Assembly: GCA_039808645.1 (NCBI GenBank)
Contig: JBDHTL010000003.1
Location: 1 to 64,000, forward strand
DNA from: JAJXWB01 sp039808645
GTDB lineage: Bacteria > Pseudomonadota > Alphaproteobacteria > Rhizobiales > Beijerinckiaceae
Direction: 5' to 3'
DNA: 64,000 nucleotides
Shown here piece by piece: positions 43,921 through 53,981 of this stretch (position 1 is the stretch's first letter; each line of letters begins with the position of its first letter). A model generated the notes under the pieces. That model made no database searches. It was not told the DNA's origin and saw nothing but the letters and a program-made list of their open reading frames with translations. A program made the position numbers and the translations under genes.

Positions 43921-44814
43921 ATGAAGCTCGCCGTCACCGGGTTGACCGGGCAGGTCGTGAGCGCGCTGATCGAACGCGCGCCGCGCAATGTCGAGATCAT
44001 CGCGCTCGGCCGGCCGCAACTCGATCTCTCCGTCCGCACGGCCGTCCTCGCCACGCTGCGCTCGGCGCGCTGCGACGTGATCGTCAACGCCGCCGCCTAT
44101 ACGGCGGTGGACCGCGCCGAAAGCGAACCCGAGGCCGCGATGCGCGTGAATGGCGAAGGCGCCGGCTATGTCGCGGAGATCGCCGCCGAACTCGGCGCGC
44201 CGCTCGTGCACCTGTCGACCGACTACGTGTTCGACGGCGAGCTCGACCGCCCCTACCGCGAGGACGACCCGACAGGGCCGACGAGCGCCTACGGCCGGTC
44301 CAAGCTCGCCGGCGAGCGCAATATCGCCGCGGTCCACGCCAATCATGCGATCCTGCGGACGGCCTGGATCTACAGCCCGTTCGGCGCGAATTTCGTGAAG
44401 ACCATGCTGCGGCTCGGCGCCTCGCAAGGCGAGGTTCGCGTGGTCGACGACCAGATCGGCAATCCCACCAGCGCCCTCGACCTCGCCGACGCGGTCCTGG
44501 CGGTCGCCGGCAGGCTGCTGGCCGATCCCTCGCCCGCCCTGCGCGGGGTGTTTCACACGGCGGGCGAGGGCCAGGCGAGCTGGGCGGACTTCGCCGAGGC
44601 GATCTTCGCCGAAGCGCGGGCGCATGGCCGCGCCCCGGTCGCCGTCCGGCGGATCGCGACGGCGGACTACCCGACCGACGCGCGCCGGCCCGCCAATTCG
44701 CGCCTCGATACGGCGAGATTCCGCGCAGCCTTCGGCCTCGCCTTGCCGGACTGGCGCAAATCGACCAAGGAATGCGTGGCGCGTCTGCTGGCGCTGGGGG
44801 CGGCTCGAGGGTGA
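43921..44814 (+). CDS. rfbD: dTDP-4-dehydrorhamnose reductase
   Basis: The 297-residue SDR reduces dTDP-4-keto-L-rhamnose to dTDP-L-rhamnose. It has KLAVTGLTGQVVSALIERA, NAAAYTAVDRAESEPEAA, HLSTDYVFDGELDRPYREDD, YGRSKLAGE (YxxxK) and RTAWIYSPFGANFVKTML, as expected for RmlD. The ATG at 43921 is used; a GTG at 43912 overlapping the rfbC stop is possible and would add Met-Asn-Ser. The stop is one base before the rfbA start. Confidence 0.94.
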   Translation: MKLAVTGLTGQVVSALIERAPRNVEIIALGRPQLDLSVRTAVLATLRSARCDVIVNAAAYTAVDRAESEPEAAMRVNGEGAGYVAEIAAELGAPLVHLSTDYVFDGELDRPYREDDPTGPTSAYGRSKLAGERNIAAVHANHAILRTAWIYSPFGANFVKTMLRLGASQGEVRVVDDQIGNPTSALDLADAVLAVAGRLLADPSPALRGVFHTAGEGQASWADFAEAIFAEARAHGRAPVAVRRIATADYPTDARRPANSRLDTARFRAAFGLALPDWRKSTKECVARLLALGAARG

Positions 44815-44815
44815 A

Positions 44816-45688
<873 letters not shown>

Positions 45689-45708
45689 AAACGCGCGACG
45701 ACCGCGCC

Positions 45709-46296
45709 TCAGATCAGATCGTGCCTCCACGAAACGCCCGACCGGACGACGCGCGCCGGCGCGCCGGCGACGATGCTCTTCGGCGGGACGTCGCGCGTCA
45801 CGACCGAGCGGGCGCCGACGATCGAATCGGCCGCGATGCTGACCCCTTTCAGGATGAGCGCGCCCTCCCCGACCCACACATGCTCCGCCAGCCGGATATC
45901 TCCGGCCGGATTGATCCGGCGGCCGGTCGCGGCGTCGAGAATCGAGTGCATGTCGCTGATCGTGAAATCGGACTGGCCGATCAGGCAGTCCGCGCCGATC
46001 GAGATTTGGCCGGCCTCGTGCATCAGAAGGCGCACACGTCCGTTGAAGCCCGCCCGCGCGCCGATCGTCACCCGATTGTCGCCGGCGGCATAGATGTCGA
46101 GACCTCCGAGATGGCAATTGTCGCCGATCTCCACATGGACATCGGCGCCGATCCGCATCCGCAGCGCCGAGGCGACGCAGCGCCGGCCGAACTTCACCGA
46201 GCTCCCCGGCCCGTTGAAACGAATTTCCCCGGTCAGGCCCGAGATGTCGCCCTGAACTATACTTTTGCCGGTTTGGCCGGTAATGGAAATAGCCAT
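45709..46296 (-). CDS. Hexapeptide-repeat acyltransferase, probable sugar O-acetyltransferase
   Basis: The 195-residue left-handed beta-helix protein is made of hexapeptide repeats (GADVHVEIGDNCHLGGLDIY, IGARAGFNGRVRLLM, ISIGADCLIGQSDFTI). It ends VWVGEGALILKGVSIAADSI followed by PPKSIVAGAPARVVR, the standard C-terminal coil and loop of the NeuO/WbbJ-like acetyltransferases. It would O- or N-acetylate a sugar of the glycan using acetyl-CoA. The N-terminal 45 residues (SITGQTGKSIVQGDISGL) are unlike known members and may form a small extra beta domain. It is a single minus-strand gene between rfbA and the large glycosyltransferase gene. Confidence 0.85.
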   Translation of the reverse strand: MAISITGQTGKSIVQGDISGLTGEIRFNGPGSSVKFGRRCVASALRMRIGADVHVEIGDNCHLGGLDIYAAGDNRVTIGARAGFNGRVRLLMHEAGQISIGADCLIGQSDFTISDMHSILDAATGRRINPAGDIRLAEHVWVGEGALILKGVSIAADSIVGARSVVTRDVPPKSIVAGAPARVVRSGVSWRHDLI

Positions 46297-46518
46297 CTAT
46301 GCGATACCCCGGGCAGCGCCATGCGCTTTTCCACTGTCGAACGCGCCGGTCAAGGTCTAGCGCGCCGCGGACGCGACACCGACCCTAAAACCGTGAAATC
46401 CAAGGATAATATTTTGAGGGCGCACACATGCGCCCGCCTCCGATCGGTCACAATCGAAATTTGTGCTGTGCGGTAATGCCGTGTAAACAGCACCGGCTTG
46501 TATCCGCATGGAGCAACA

Positions 46519-49500
46519 ATGAATCGGCCGGATCGCCTGAACGAATTCGCGGAGGGGGCTTTGAATTCGTCAGCCAACAGAGAAGATGTCGCGGCAGCCG
46601 TGCAAGCGCTCGGCGCCATGCTCCCGACCGATCGCATCGGCGTCGCCGAAATCGAGCGCATCACCTGCGCGTCGGACGCGCTCGGCACGATCGAGCACAT
46701 CCAGCCGCGGAATTTCGATGCCTGGAACATCGAGTTTCCTTCGCTCGAGTCGCTTCCGCAGGCCGCGGGCGAAACGCGCAGTCTGAAGATCTGCATCGCC
46801 ACCGAAGATATCGTCGGCCCGGTCCGCAACGGCGGCATCGGCACCACCTATTCCTATCTCGCGCAGATGCTCGCGAAGATGGGGCACGACACGACGATCC
46901 TGTATCTGCGCGGTCAGGAATGCGAGAACGGAACGATCGAGGACTGGATCGCGCACTATAACGAGCGCGGCGTCAAATTCGTGCCCGTTCCCAATTACGC
47001 GACGATCGATCATTTCCAGACCGGCTCCAACCGCTGGCTCGCCGCGCCCTACAACATGCTGCGCTTCCTGCTCGAGCATCAGATGGACGTCGTCCATGTC
47101 TCGGAATGGCGGGGCTCCGGCTATCTGAGCCTGGTCGCGAAGAAGCAGAAACTCGCCTTCGCGAACACGCTGTTCGTCGTCAAGACCTCGTCGCCCTGGC
47201 TGTGGAACCGCCTCTACGGATCGCAGCCGCTCGAGCGCATCGAGGATCTCGCGAAAATCTACGCCGAGCGCCGAAGCGTCGAGCTTGGTGACGTCGTGAT
47301 CGGGGGCAGCCTGCACCTGCTGCGCTGGATGTCGAGCCAGGGATACCGAATCCAGTCGGACCGGACCTTCGTGCAGCCCAATCTCGTGTCGTTCGACCAT
47401 CTGGCCGCGCTCAAGGACCGTCGCGCCAACGCCTTCCAGACGAAGATGGTCGTCGACGAGATTGTCTTCTTCGGGCGGCTGGAGGCCCGCAAGGGCCTGT
47501 TCGTCTTCTGCCAGGCGATCAAGCACATTCTCCGCTCGGGCGGCGGTCTGCCGAAGAAGATTTCGTTCATGGGCAAGCCGGGCGCGCGTCTGACCGCGCG
47601 GCCGGACCAGGACGTCGTCGACTACATCCTCACGGAATCGGCGGACTGGCCCTGCGAAGTGCAGTTGCTCACCGACTTCCAGCAGTACGAGGCCCTCGAC
47701 TACCTCCTGTCGGAGCCGCGGCTGGCCGTGATGCCCTCGATCATCGAGAATTCATCGCTTGCCGTCTACGAGGCCGCCATCTGCGGCATTCCCTTCATCG
47801 CCTCGACGTCCGGCGGCACGCCGGAACTCGTGCATCCCGACGACCGCGCCCAGGTGCTGTGCGAAGCGCACCCTGTTCCGCTCGCCGACATGATCTCGCA
47901 GGCCCTGAAGAATGGCGCCTACGTTGCGCGTCCGAGCTTCTCAAACGAGCGCAACATCGAGATCTGGCAAGAGTTTCACCAGAATCTCGGCAAGGGCCTC
48001 CTGCCGCAATTGCTCGGCTCGACAACAGTCGAGCCGGAAGCGGCCGCCATTGCGTTTTCCGCGTGCATCTACCACAGCGGCGCGCTCTCCGCTCTCGAGG
48101 CGACAATCAATTCGCTGCTCGCACAGGAGATTCCGGTCCACGAGATCATCGTCGCGGCCGACGTGGACACGAACGAGGATTTCGCGGCGGTTCGCAGCCT
48201 CTGCGCGCAGAAGGAGGACGCCGTTCGGATCGTGCTGGTCGAGGCCAGCGACTACGACGCCGGGCTTTCCTACAATGTGGCGGCCGACCGGGCGACCGGC
48301 GAGTTCCTGATCTTCATGTGGTCGGGTACGGTCCTGAGCCGCCATGCGCTTCGCGCTCTGTCGAAGGTCGCGCGCTCGGATGAATCCGACGTCCTCAACT
48401 TCTTCTACCGGGTGCTCTACCCCGAGGGCTCGAACAGTCACAATTATCTCAGTGCGACAGTACTCGGCAGCGTCTCGGAATCCTTCTTCCACACCGACCT
48501 GACCCCGGTGCCGCTGGCGGTTCGCGCGGAAAGCTTCAAGCTGGTCGACGGGTTCTCGTCGGACTACCGGGTTCTCGGCGCCGAGATGGAATTCGTCGCG
48601 CGCGCGCAGATGCTCGGGCTGACATGCACGACGGCGCTGATCGAACTCGGCAGCGTCGCCGGCTGGGACGAAGGCTGGCTGCGACAGAAGGGCTACGACA
48701 TACCCACCAGCTATTTCCGGCTGATCCGCCCGCAAATGGCGGCCGCGCCGCTCGCGCTGCGCGACCTCTTGCTGGCGACCAAGGGTCTGCAGCTCAAGCC
48801 GGCCAAGGCAAAGCCGAAGGCGAAGGCAAGGCCCGCGGTCGCCAAGCCGCAGGACGACGAGAGATCGCCGCTCGGCGCGCTGTTCCGGACCCTTACGCAG
48901 GATGTGCTGAGCGGGGGCGCGGAATCGGGAGCGTCGGGACGCGGGCGCTCCGGTTCGGCCAGGGCGAAAAGCGACGAACCCGCGCTGATCGAACTGATCG
49001 ACGCGCGCACCGGCCAGCGGCGCTCGAAATTCGCGCACGGCGGCAGGCAGGCTCATGTCGGCGCCAACCGCGAGGCGATTCCGGCCAACCTGCGCCGGCA
49101 TCTCGTCCGGATCGGCGAGGAGCGCGGCGCGCTCTATACCGGCGGCCTGCTGGCGGTTCGCGACAACACGCTGCTCGGATGGCTGCGGGACGACGCCCGT
49201 CCGGACACGCCGGTCATGATCCACGTCTACGACGGCGACGGACCGGCGCGTCTCGTTCCCGCCAATCTCGATCTGGCGTTGGCGACGCCGCTGCCGGGCG
49301 ACCTGCGTCGGCACGGTTTCAAGATCAAGGTGAGCGGCAGCTTCCTTCGTCTACGCCTGCTGCGCAAGACAAAGCTCGTGCGGCTGGGCGTCGGGGAGCA
49401 TGGCGATATTCCGCTCGCCCAGGTGCTGGTGGGCTATTCCAGCCTCGACGCGGCGGGCCTCGACGGATATTGCGAGATCAGCGAAGCAGGACGGATCACC

Positions 49501-49776
49501 GGCTGGGCCTGGCGGGTCGGCCATGACGAGGCCAAGGTGGACGTCAGCGTGTTCGTGGACGGAAAGTTCCTCATCCGCACGGCAGCCTCCCTGCACCGCG
49601 AGGATCTGGCGGACGCGGGCATCGGTCACGGCGACCACGGCTTCCGGATCCAGATCCCCAAGTCGCTTCGCGACGGCGCCGCGCGTCGCGTCGAAGTCTT
49701 TGCGGCCGACGAAGGGCTGCTCCTGAAACACGGCCGCATGATCCTGCGCGGCGACGAACTGACAGAGATTTCTTGA
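46519..49776 (+). CDS. Large glycosyltransferase: GT4 + degenerate GT2 + two C-terminal beta modules
   Basis: The 1085-residue protein has an N-terminal tail, a GT4 domain at about 88-487 (RNGGIGTTYSYLAQMLAKMG; FFGRLEARKGLFVF; PSIIENSSLAVYEA, the E-x7-E pair), and a GT2-like domain at about 508-733. In the latter the DxD site is missing: FLIFMWSGTVLSRHAL stands where FLDADDxL is usual. Then comes a Lys/Ala linker (KPAKAKPKAKARPA, about 757-780) and two copies of a beta module ending in HGF (about 870-935, GWLRDDARPDTPVMIHV; about 975-1060, ITGWAWRVGHDEAKVDV). The ATG at 46519 follows GGAG; a TTG at 46498 is less likely. Its stop overlaps the next ATG (TGATG). Only the GT4 part looks catalytically intact. 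Confidence 0.85.
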   Translation: MNRPDRLNEFAEGALNSSANREDVAAAVQALGAMLPTDRIGVAEIERITCASDALGTIEHIQPRNFDAWNIEFPSLESLPQAAGETRSLKICIATEDIVGPVRNGGIGTTYSYLAQMLAKMGHDTTILYLRGQECENGTIEDWIAHYNERGVKFVPVPNYATIDHFQTGSNRWLAAPYNMLRFLLEHQMDVVHVSEWRGSGYLSLVAKKQKLAFANTLFVVKTSSPWLWNRLYGSQPLERIEDLAKIYAERRSVELGDVVIGGSLHLLRWMSSQGYRIQSDRTFVQPNLVSFDHLAALKDRRANAFQTKMVVDEIVFFGRLEARKGLFVFCQAIKHILRSGGGLPKKISFMGKPGARLTARPDQDVVDYILTESADWPCEVQLLTDFQQYEALDYLLSEPRLAVMPSIIENSSLAVYEAAICGIPFIASTSGGTPELVHPDDRAQVLCEAHPVPLADMISQALKNGAYVARPSFSNERNIEIWQEFHQNLGKGLLPQLLGSTTVEPEAAAIAFSACIYHSGALSALEATINSLLAQEIPVHEIIVAADVDTNEDFAAVRSLCAQKEDAVRIVLVEASDYDAGLSYNVAADRATGEFLIFMWSGTVLSRHALRALSKVARSDESDVLNFFYRVLYPEGSNSHNYLSATVLGSVSESFFHTDLTPVPLAVRAESFKLVDGFSSDYRVLGAEMEFVARAQMLGLTCTTALIELGSVAGWDEGWLRQKGYDIPTSYFRLIRPQMAAAPLALRDLLLATKGLQLKPAKAKPKAKARPAVAKPQDDERSPLGALFRTLTQDVLSGGAESGASGRGRSGSARAKSDEPALIELIDARTGQRRSKFAHGGRQAHVGANREAIPANLRRHLVRIGEERGALYTGGLLAVRDNTLLGWLRDDARPDTPVMIHVYDGDGPARLVPANLDLALATPLPGDLRRHGFKIKVSGSFLRLRLLRKTKLVRLGVGEHGDIPLAQVLVGYSSLDAAGLDGYCEISEAGRITGWAWRVGHDEAKVDVSVFVDGKFLIRTAASLHREDLADAGIGHGDHGFRIQIPKSLRDGAARRVEVFAADEGLLLKHGRMILRGDELTEIS

Positions 49777-50693
49777 TGCTGGTCCTGATCACGGGGGGAT
49801 GCGGATTCATCGGGGTCAACCTGGTCCGCAAGCTTCTGAGCCGTCCGAACGTCCAGGTTCGCGTCTTCGACAACGAGTCTCTGGGAAAGCGCGAGCATCT
49901 CGAAGGCGCCGCATGCGAATTCATTCACGGCGACATCCGCGACCGCGCCGCGCTCGACGCCGCGCTTCGCGGCGTCGACACGGTCGTGCATCTTGCCGCC
50001 GATACGCGCGTGATGGATTCGATCGCCGACCCCGTCTACAATTTCAGGATCAACGTCGAAGGCTCGCTCAACCTGCTCGAAGCCATGCGGGCGGCGAAGG
50101 TCGGCCGCCTCGTCAACGCCTCGACCGGCGGCGCCATCATCGGCGCGGCTGTCGGGCCCGTGCATGAAAAGATGGTCGCGGCGCCGATGTCGCCTTACGG
50201 CGCCTCGAAGCTCGCGGTCGAAGGCTATTGCTCGGCCTATAGCGAAAGCTACGGCGTGCGCTCGGTCTCGCTGCGCTTCTCCAACGTGTTCGGGCCGCAG
50301 TCGTACCACAAGGGCAGCGTGGTCGCGGCCTTCTTCAAGCAGATCCTGCAGGACAAGCCGCTCGTCGTGTACGGCGACGGCACGCAGGTGCGCGACTACG
50401 TCTTCGTCGGCGATCTCTGCGAGGGCATCGTCCGGGGAATCGAATCCGACGTGACCGGGCCCGTGCAGCTCGGCTCCGGCAAGGGGCTGGCGCTCAACGA
50501 TCTCATCGCCGCCATGCGGAAGGTCGTCGCGCCGCGCGACTTCGAGGTCGAGTATCTTCCTTTCCGCGCGGGCGAGGTCCACACGACTTATTGCGACGTC
50601 AGCAAGGCGCGCGACGTTCTCGGCTTCGAACCTCGGACCAGCCTCGAAGACGGCCTGCGCGAAACCTGGGACTGGTTCAACCGCCACAGATAG
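49776..50693 (+). CDS. NAD-dependent nucleotide-sugar epimerase (UDP-glucose 4-epimerase-like)
   Basis: The 305-residue extended SDR has VLITGGCGFIGVNLVRKLLS, DTVVHLAADTRVMDSIADP, NASTGGAIIGAAVGPVHEK (with Ser/Thr), YGASKLAVEGY (YxxxK), RFSNVFGPQSYHKGSVV and GDGTQVRDYVFVGDL, the signature pattern of UDP-glucose/UDP-GlcNAc 4-epimerases. The ATG overlaps the stop of the large glycosyltransferase gene and the gene precedes the GT4 gene by seven bp, so the three are one operon. The substrate is probably a UDP-hexose used by the linked transferases. Confidence 0.87.
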   Translation: MLVLITGGCGFIGVNLVRKLLSRPNVQVRVFDNESLGKREHLEGAACEFIHGDIRDRAALDAALRGVDTVVHLAADTRVMDSIADPVYNFRINVEGSLNLLEAMRAAKVGRLVNASTGGAIIGAAVGPVHEKMVAAPMSPYGASKLAVEGYCSAYSESYGVRSVSLRFSNVFGPQSYHKGSVVAAFFKQILQDKPLVVYGDGTQVRDYVFVGDLCEGIVRGIESDVTGPVQLGSGKGLALNDLIAAMRKVVAPRDFEVEYLPFRAGEVHTTYCDVSKARDVLGFEPRTSLEDGLRETWDWFNRHR

Positions 50694-50700
50694 GCGCGCG

Positions 50701-52182
50701 ATGTCGCTGCGGTCGATCGAGGCGATATTCGTCCGCATTCCCGGACTGTTTCTGACCTTCGTCCTCGAGCGCACGCTCTTCCTGCCGTTCGGCTGGCTGC
50801 ACGGCGCGGCCGCCGGCCTCGTCCGACGCAGGCGCGCGGAGACGGAGCCCGCCTTCGACGCCGAGTTCTATCTCGGCCAGATCGGACACCCGGCGCGCAA
50901 GCGGCGGGCGACGCGCGCGCCGTTGCTGCACTACCTGCTGATCGGCTGGCGCGAGCAGCGAACGCCGACGCCGGCCTTCGATCCCGTCTACGTGCGCCGG
51001 AGGCTGAAGACGCCGTTCTGGCGCGACGCCTATGCCGACTGGCTTCGGACGCCCCCGCCCGCGCCGCCGCAAAGCGAATTCGCGGAAGCGCATCGCGACG
51101 CCCGCGAGCCCGCGCTCGATCAGCCGATCGTGCTGGTGTTCAACCACGAGCGGGGCGGCGGCTCCAGCCGGTACCTCGGCATGATCGAACGGGAGCTGAT
51201 GGCGCGCGGCCTGTGGCCGGTGCGCCTGCGGCGGCTTACCGGCGGCAGATACATCCTCGTCGGCTCGCTGCCCGGCGGCCGCGCCCTGGCGACGGAGGGT
51301 TCGGACGGTCTTGTCGCGCTGGCCGAGCACATGCGCGGCCGGACTGTCGACCACATTCTCGTCAATCACGTCGTCGATCATCCCGACGGGCTGATCGAAT
51401 GGATTCCGCAGCTCGCGCGGGAACTCGGCGTTCCCTTCGACGCGGTCCTGCACGATTACTTCTTCGTCTGCCAGCGCATCAACCTGATCGACGATCTCGG
51501 CCGGTACTGCGGCCTCGCGCCCGTGGAGCGATGCGAGACGTGCGTCGCGCGCGCGGGCGGCGACGCCAAGGACGCCGATGTCCGCGCCTGGCGCGAGCGG
51601 CACGCACGCTTCCTGGCCGCGGCGCGACGCGTCGTCGCGCCGTCGGAGGATGCGCGCCGCCGTCTCGCTCCCGCGCTCGGCCGCGATCTCGATGTCGTCG
51701 AGCCCGAAGCGGAGATCAGCCCGCCAGCCGCGCCCGCGCGGCGCCGTTCGGGCGTCCCGCGGATCGTCTCTATCGGCGCGCTTTCCCACGCCAAGGGCGC
51801 GACGGTTCTCGAACGCCTGGCGCAGACGAACCGGCGGCTGCGCACGCCGCTTGCGCTGGCGGTGATCGGGCCGGCGGTCAATGCGTCGCGCCTGCGGCGG
51901 TCAGGCGTGGAGGTGACCGGCCTATACCGGGAAGACGATCTCGAAGCCCTGATCGGGAAGCAGCGCCCCGACCTGTTCTTCTTTCCCGCGATCTGGCCGG
52001 AAACATGGTCCTTCACCCTGTCGCACGCGCTCGCGACGGGATTGCCGGCGGTCGTGTTCGACATCGGCGCGCCGGCCGAGCGATTGCGCCGCCTCGGCCT
52101 GGACAAATGGATTCTGCCGTTCGATCTGGTCGATCAGCCGGAAGCGACGATCGCCGCGCTTCGGGACATCGCGCGCGGCTGA
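50701..52182 (+). CDS. Glycosyltransferase family 4-like protein with long N-terminal extension
   Basis: In this 493-residue protein the first 60 residues include one hydrophobic segment (FLTFVLERTLFLPFGWLHGA), followed by a YLxxxxxVRA-type helical stretch (FDAEFYLGQIGHPARKRRAT, HYLLIGWREQRTPTPAFDPV) common in front of GT domains of big surface-glycan enzymes. The GT-B body has VFNHERGGGSSRYLGMIERE, HDYFFVCQRINLID, SIGALSHAKGATVLERL and PAIWPETWSFTLSHALATGL, close to GT4 without the exact E-x7-E. It should transfer a sugar from a nucleotide donor. It is the last gene of the operon and ends two bp before the convergent gene. Confidence 0.8.
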   Translation: MSLRSIEAIFVRIPGLFLTFVLERTLFLPFGWLHGAAAGLVRRRRAETEPAFDAEFYLGQIGHPARKRRATRAPLLHYLLIGWREQRTPTPAFDPVYVRRRLKTPFWRDAYADWLRTPPPAPPQSEFAEAHRDAREPALDQPIVLVFNHERGGGSSRYLGMIERELMARGLWPVRLRRLTGGRYILVGSLPGGRALATEGSDGLVALAEHMRGRTVDHILVNHVVDHPDGLIEWIPQLARELGVPFDAVLHDYFFVCQRINLIDDLGRYCGLAPVERCETCVARAGGDAKDADVRAWRERHARFLAAARRVVAPSEDARRRLAPALGRDLDVVEPEAEISPPAAPARRRSGVPRIVSIGALSHAKGATVLERLAQTNRRLRTPLALAVIGPAVNASRLRRSGVEVTGLYREDDLEALIGKQRPDLFFFPAIWPETWSFTLSHALATGLPAVVFDIGAPAERLRRLGLDKWILPFDLVDQPEATIAALRDIARG

Positions 52183-52184
52183 CG

Positions 52185-53981
52185 TCACATGTCCAGCAAG
52201 GCGCCTTGCGCGAGGCGCGCGAGCATGGCGGCGTCATAGGCCGCGCCGAAATGGCTCAGCGCCAGACGGCGCGGGCTGCGCCTGTCGAATTTCTGCCAGA
52301 CGGGCGCGGCGTCGAGCGGCCGGCGGCGATAGCGGTAGGCCGGTTGCTGGAGCACGCCGATCCGCAGGCCCGCGGCCTGCGCGCGCGCGAGCAGCAGCCA
52401 GTCCGGAGAGGGATAGGGCGCGCCGCATTCGAGATAGCCGCCAAGATCCTGCAAGGCCTCGCGACGAAACGCCATGCAGGTGTCGCCGAACGCGTTGAAG
52501 AAAAGGCCGGCGCTGCGCGCCTGTCCGATGAAGGCGAGCCGCGGTCCAGCGAGTGGCCCTGCTCCATCGTCGTCGAACATGTCGAGATTGCTGACGACGA
52601 CATCGAATGCGCCGCTGGCGCAGGCGCGCCGCAAGCGCGTCAGCCCGTCGGCGATGAACATGTTGTCGTCGTCAAGAAAAACGATGTAGTCGCCCCGCGC
52701 CGCGCGTATCGAATGGTTGTAGGCCTCCGGCAAGGGCTGCGAACGCTCCCGTCGCAGGACGCGCGCGACGCCGTCCCTTTCCAGCCGGTCCATCAGCGCG
52801 GCGGATTCCGGCAGACGGCTGGCGTTGTCGACGATGATCAATTCGACATCGTGGTCGCGCGCCTCGGCCGCGAAACTCGCGAGCGCCGTCTCGAGAAGCC
52901 GGGGCCGGTCGAAATGCAGCACGCAGACAGTGACGCGCGGCAAAGGCGCCGGTTCGGGCGCCGGCCCGGGCGCGGCGATCTCCGCGATCGCGCCGGCCCA
53001 ATCCGCTTCGCCGCGCGGCTGGATCCGGCCCGCGACGCGCTCGGCCAGCGCCCGTTCGACGCGCAGGCTCCAGCTCTGCGAAGGCCCGCCCAGCGGGACC
53101 ACGACGCTGTCGGCCGGAAGCCAGTCCGGACGTTCGGTCTCGTCCTCCCGGCAGACGACCGGCAGCCGTCCGTCCGCCAGAAACGTCGCGGCCTCGGCGT
53201 CGGACCGCGCCTCGACCACGCGATGCGGGAAATCCCAGCGCCGCGTGCGCAGATCGATCCAGCGCGCGCCCTCGCCCGACAAGGGATCGCCGCTTCGGGT
53301 CACGAAAGCGACTTCGTCGAGGGCGAGGCGATTGTCTTTCCACATCCGCTCGACGGCTTCGACGAATGCGAACAGGCCGCATCTCTGGGCGAGCGGCCCG
53401 ACGAAGGCCAGTCGCGCGGGCGCCGAGCAGACGGGTTGCGCGCGCGACGTATCGTGCGACGCTGCGACCAGCGCGACGGGCGGCGTCCGCACGCCGAGAG
53501 ACGCCGCCATGTCCACGAGTTCCTGCCGCGAGGCGACCAGATGGTCGGCAAGTTCGAGGCAAACGCGCTCCATTGCATCGGCGACGAACACGGCCAGAGA
53601 CTCGTCTGCCGAGAAATCGCCTTCCAGGAACGCCGGCCGCGATGCGCCGTCGCACCACAGCGCGACCTTCAGCGGATATGCGAGTTCGCCACAGGCGCGC
53701 GCCATGAGGACGCCATGCGCGATCCCGCCGCGCAACGGCAGTACGACGAGATCGGTGGGTTCGGCCAGCGCCTCGAGAGCGCGCGCGGAGGCAATCAGCG
53801 GCGCCATGTCGCGCTCGCGCTCGGCGCCGGCGACGATGGTCGGGCCGGGCGTCGCGCGGGAGACGACGACGAGTCGCGCTTCGTGGCCGAGCCGCTCCAA
53901 TTGCAGCGCGAGCCCGGCGAAGCGGTTCGGGCGGCGCGGCCAGCGCCCGTCGTCGCCGTAGTCGACGAGGGCGATACGCAT
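52185..53981 (-). CDS. Bifunctional glycosyltransferase: GT-B-like N-terminus fused to GT2
   Basis: The 598-residue protein has a GT-B-like first half, about residues 1-345 (RIALVDYGDDGRWPRRPNRF, LVVLPLRGGIAHGVLMARAC, GPLAQRCGLFAFVEAVER). The second half is a GT2 domain, about 350-580, starting RVTVCVLHFDRPRLLETALA with IIVDNASRLPES, YNHSIRAARGDYIVFLDDDN (intact DDD) and YLECGAPYPSPDWLLLARAQ. The ATG at 53981 shares bases with the stop of the upstream 127-residue module protein (TGATG), so the two are co-translated. Two linked transferases in one chain suggest two successive sugar additions. Confidence 0.84.
   Translation of the reverse strand: MRIALVDYGDDGRWPRRPNRFAGLALQLERLGHEARLVVVSRATPGPTIVAGAERERDMAPLIASARALEALAEPTDLVVLPLRGGIAHGVLMARACGELAYPLKVALWCDGASRPAFLEGDFSADESLAVFVADAMERVCLELADHLVASRQELVDMAASLGVRTPPVALVAASHDTSRAQPVCSAPARLAFVGPLAQRCGLFAFVEAVERMWKDNRLALDEVAFVTRSGDPLSGEGARWIDLRTRRWDFPHRVVEARSDAEAATFLADGRLPVVCREDETERPDWLPADSVVVPLGGPSQSWSLRVERALAERVAGRIQPRGEADWAGAIAEIAAPGPAPEPAPLPRVTVCVLHFDRPRLLETALASFAAEARDHDVELIIVDNASRLPESAALMDRLERDGVARVLRRERSQPLPEAYNHSIRAARGDYIVFLDDDNMFIADGLTRLRRACASGAFDVVVSNLDMFDDDGAGPLAGPRLAFIGQARSAGLFFNAFGDTCMAFRREALQDLGGYLECGAPYPSPDWLLLARAQAAGLRIGVLQQPAYRYRRRPLDAAPVWQKFDRRSPRRLALSHFGAAYDAAMLARLAQGALLDM

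Noticed and set aside
47941..49314. 457-codon antisense frame over the large glycosyltransferase gene
   Set aside because: Low-information Arg/Glu/Ala sequence, no ribosome-binding site.
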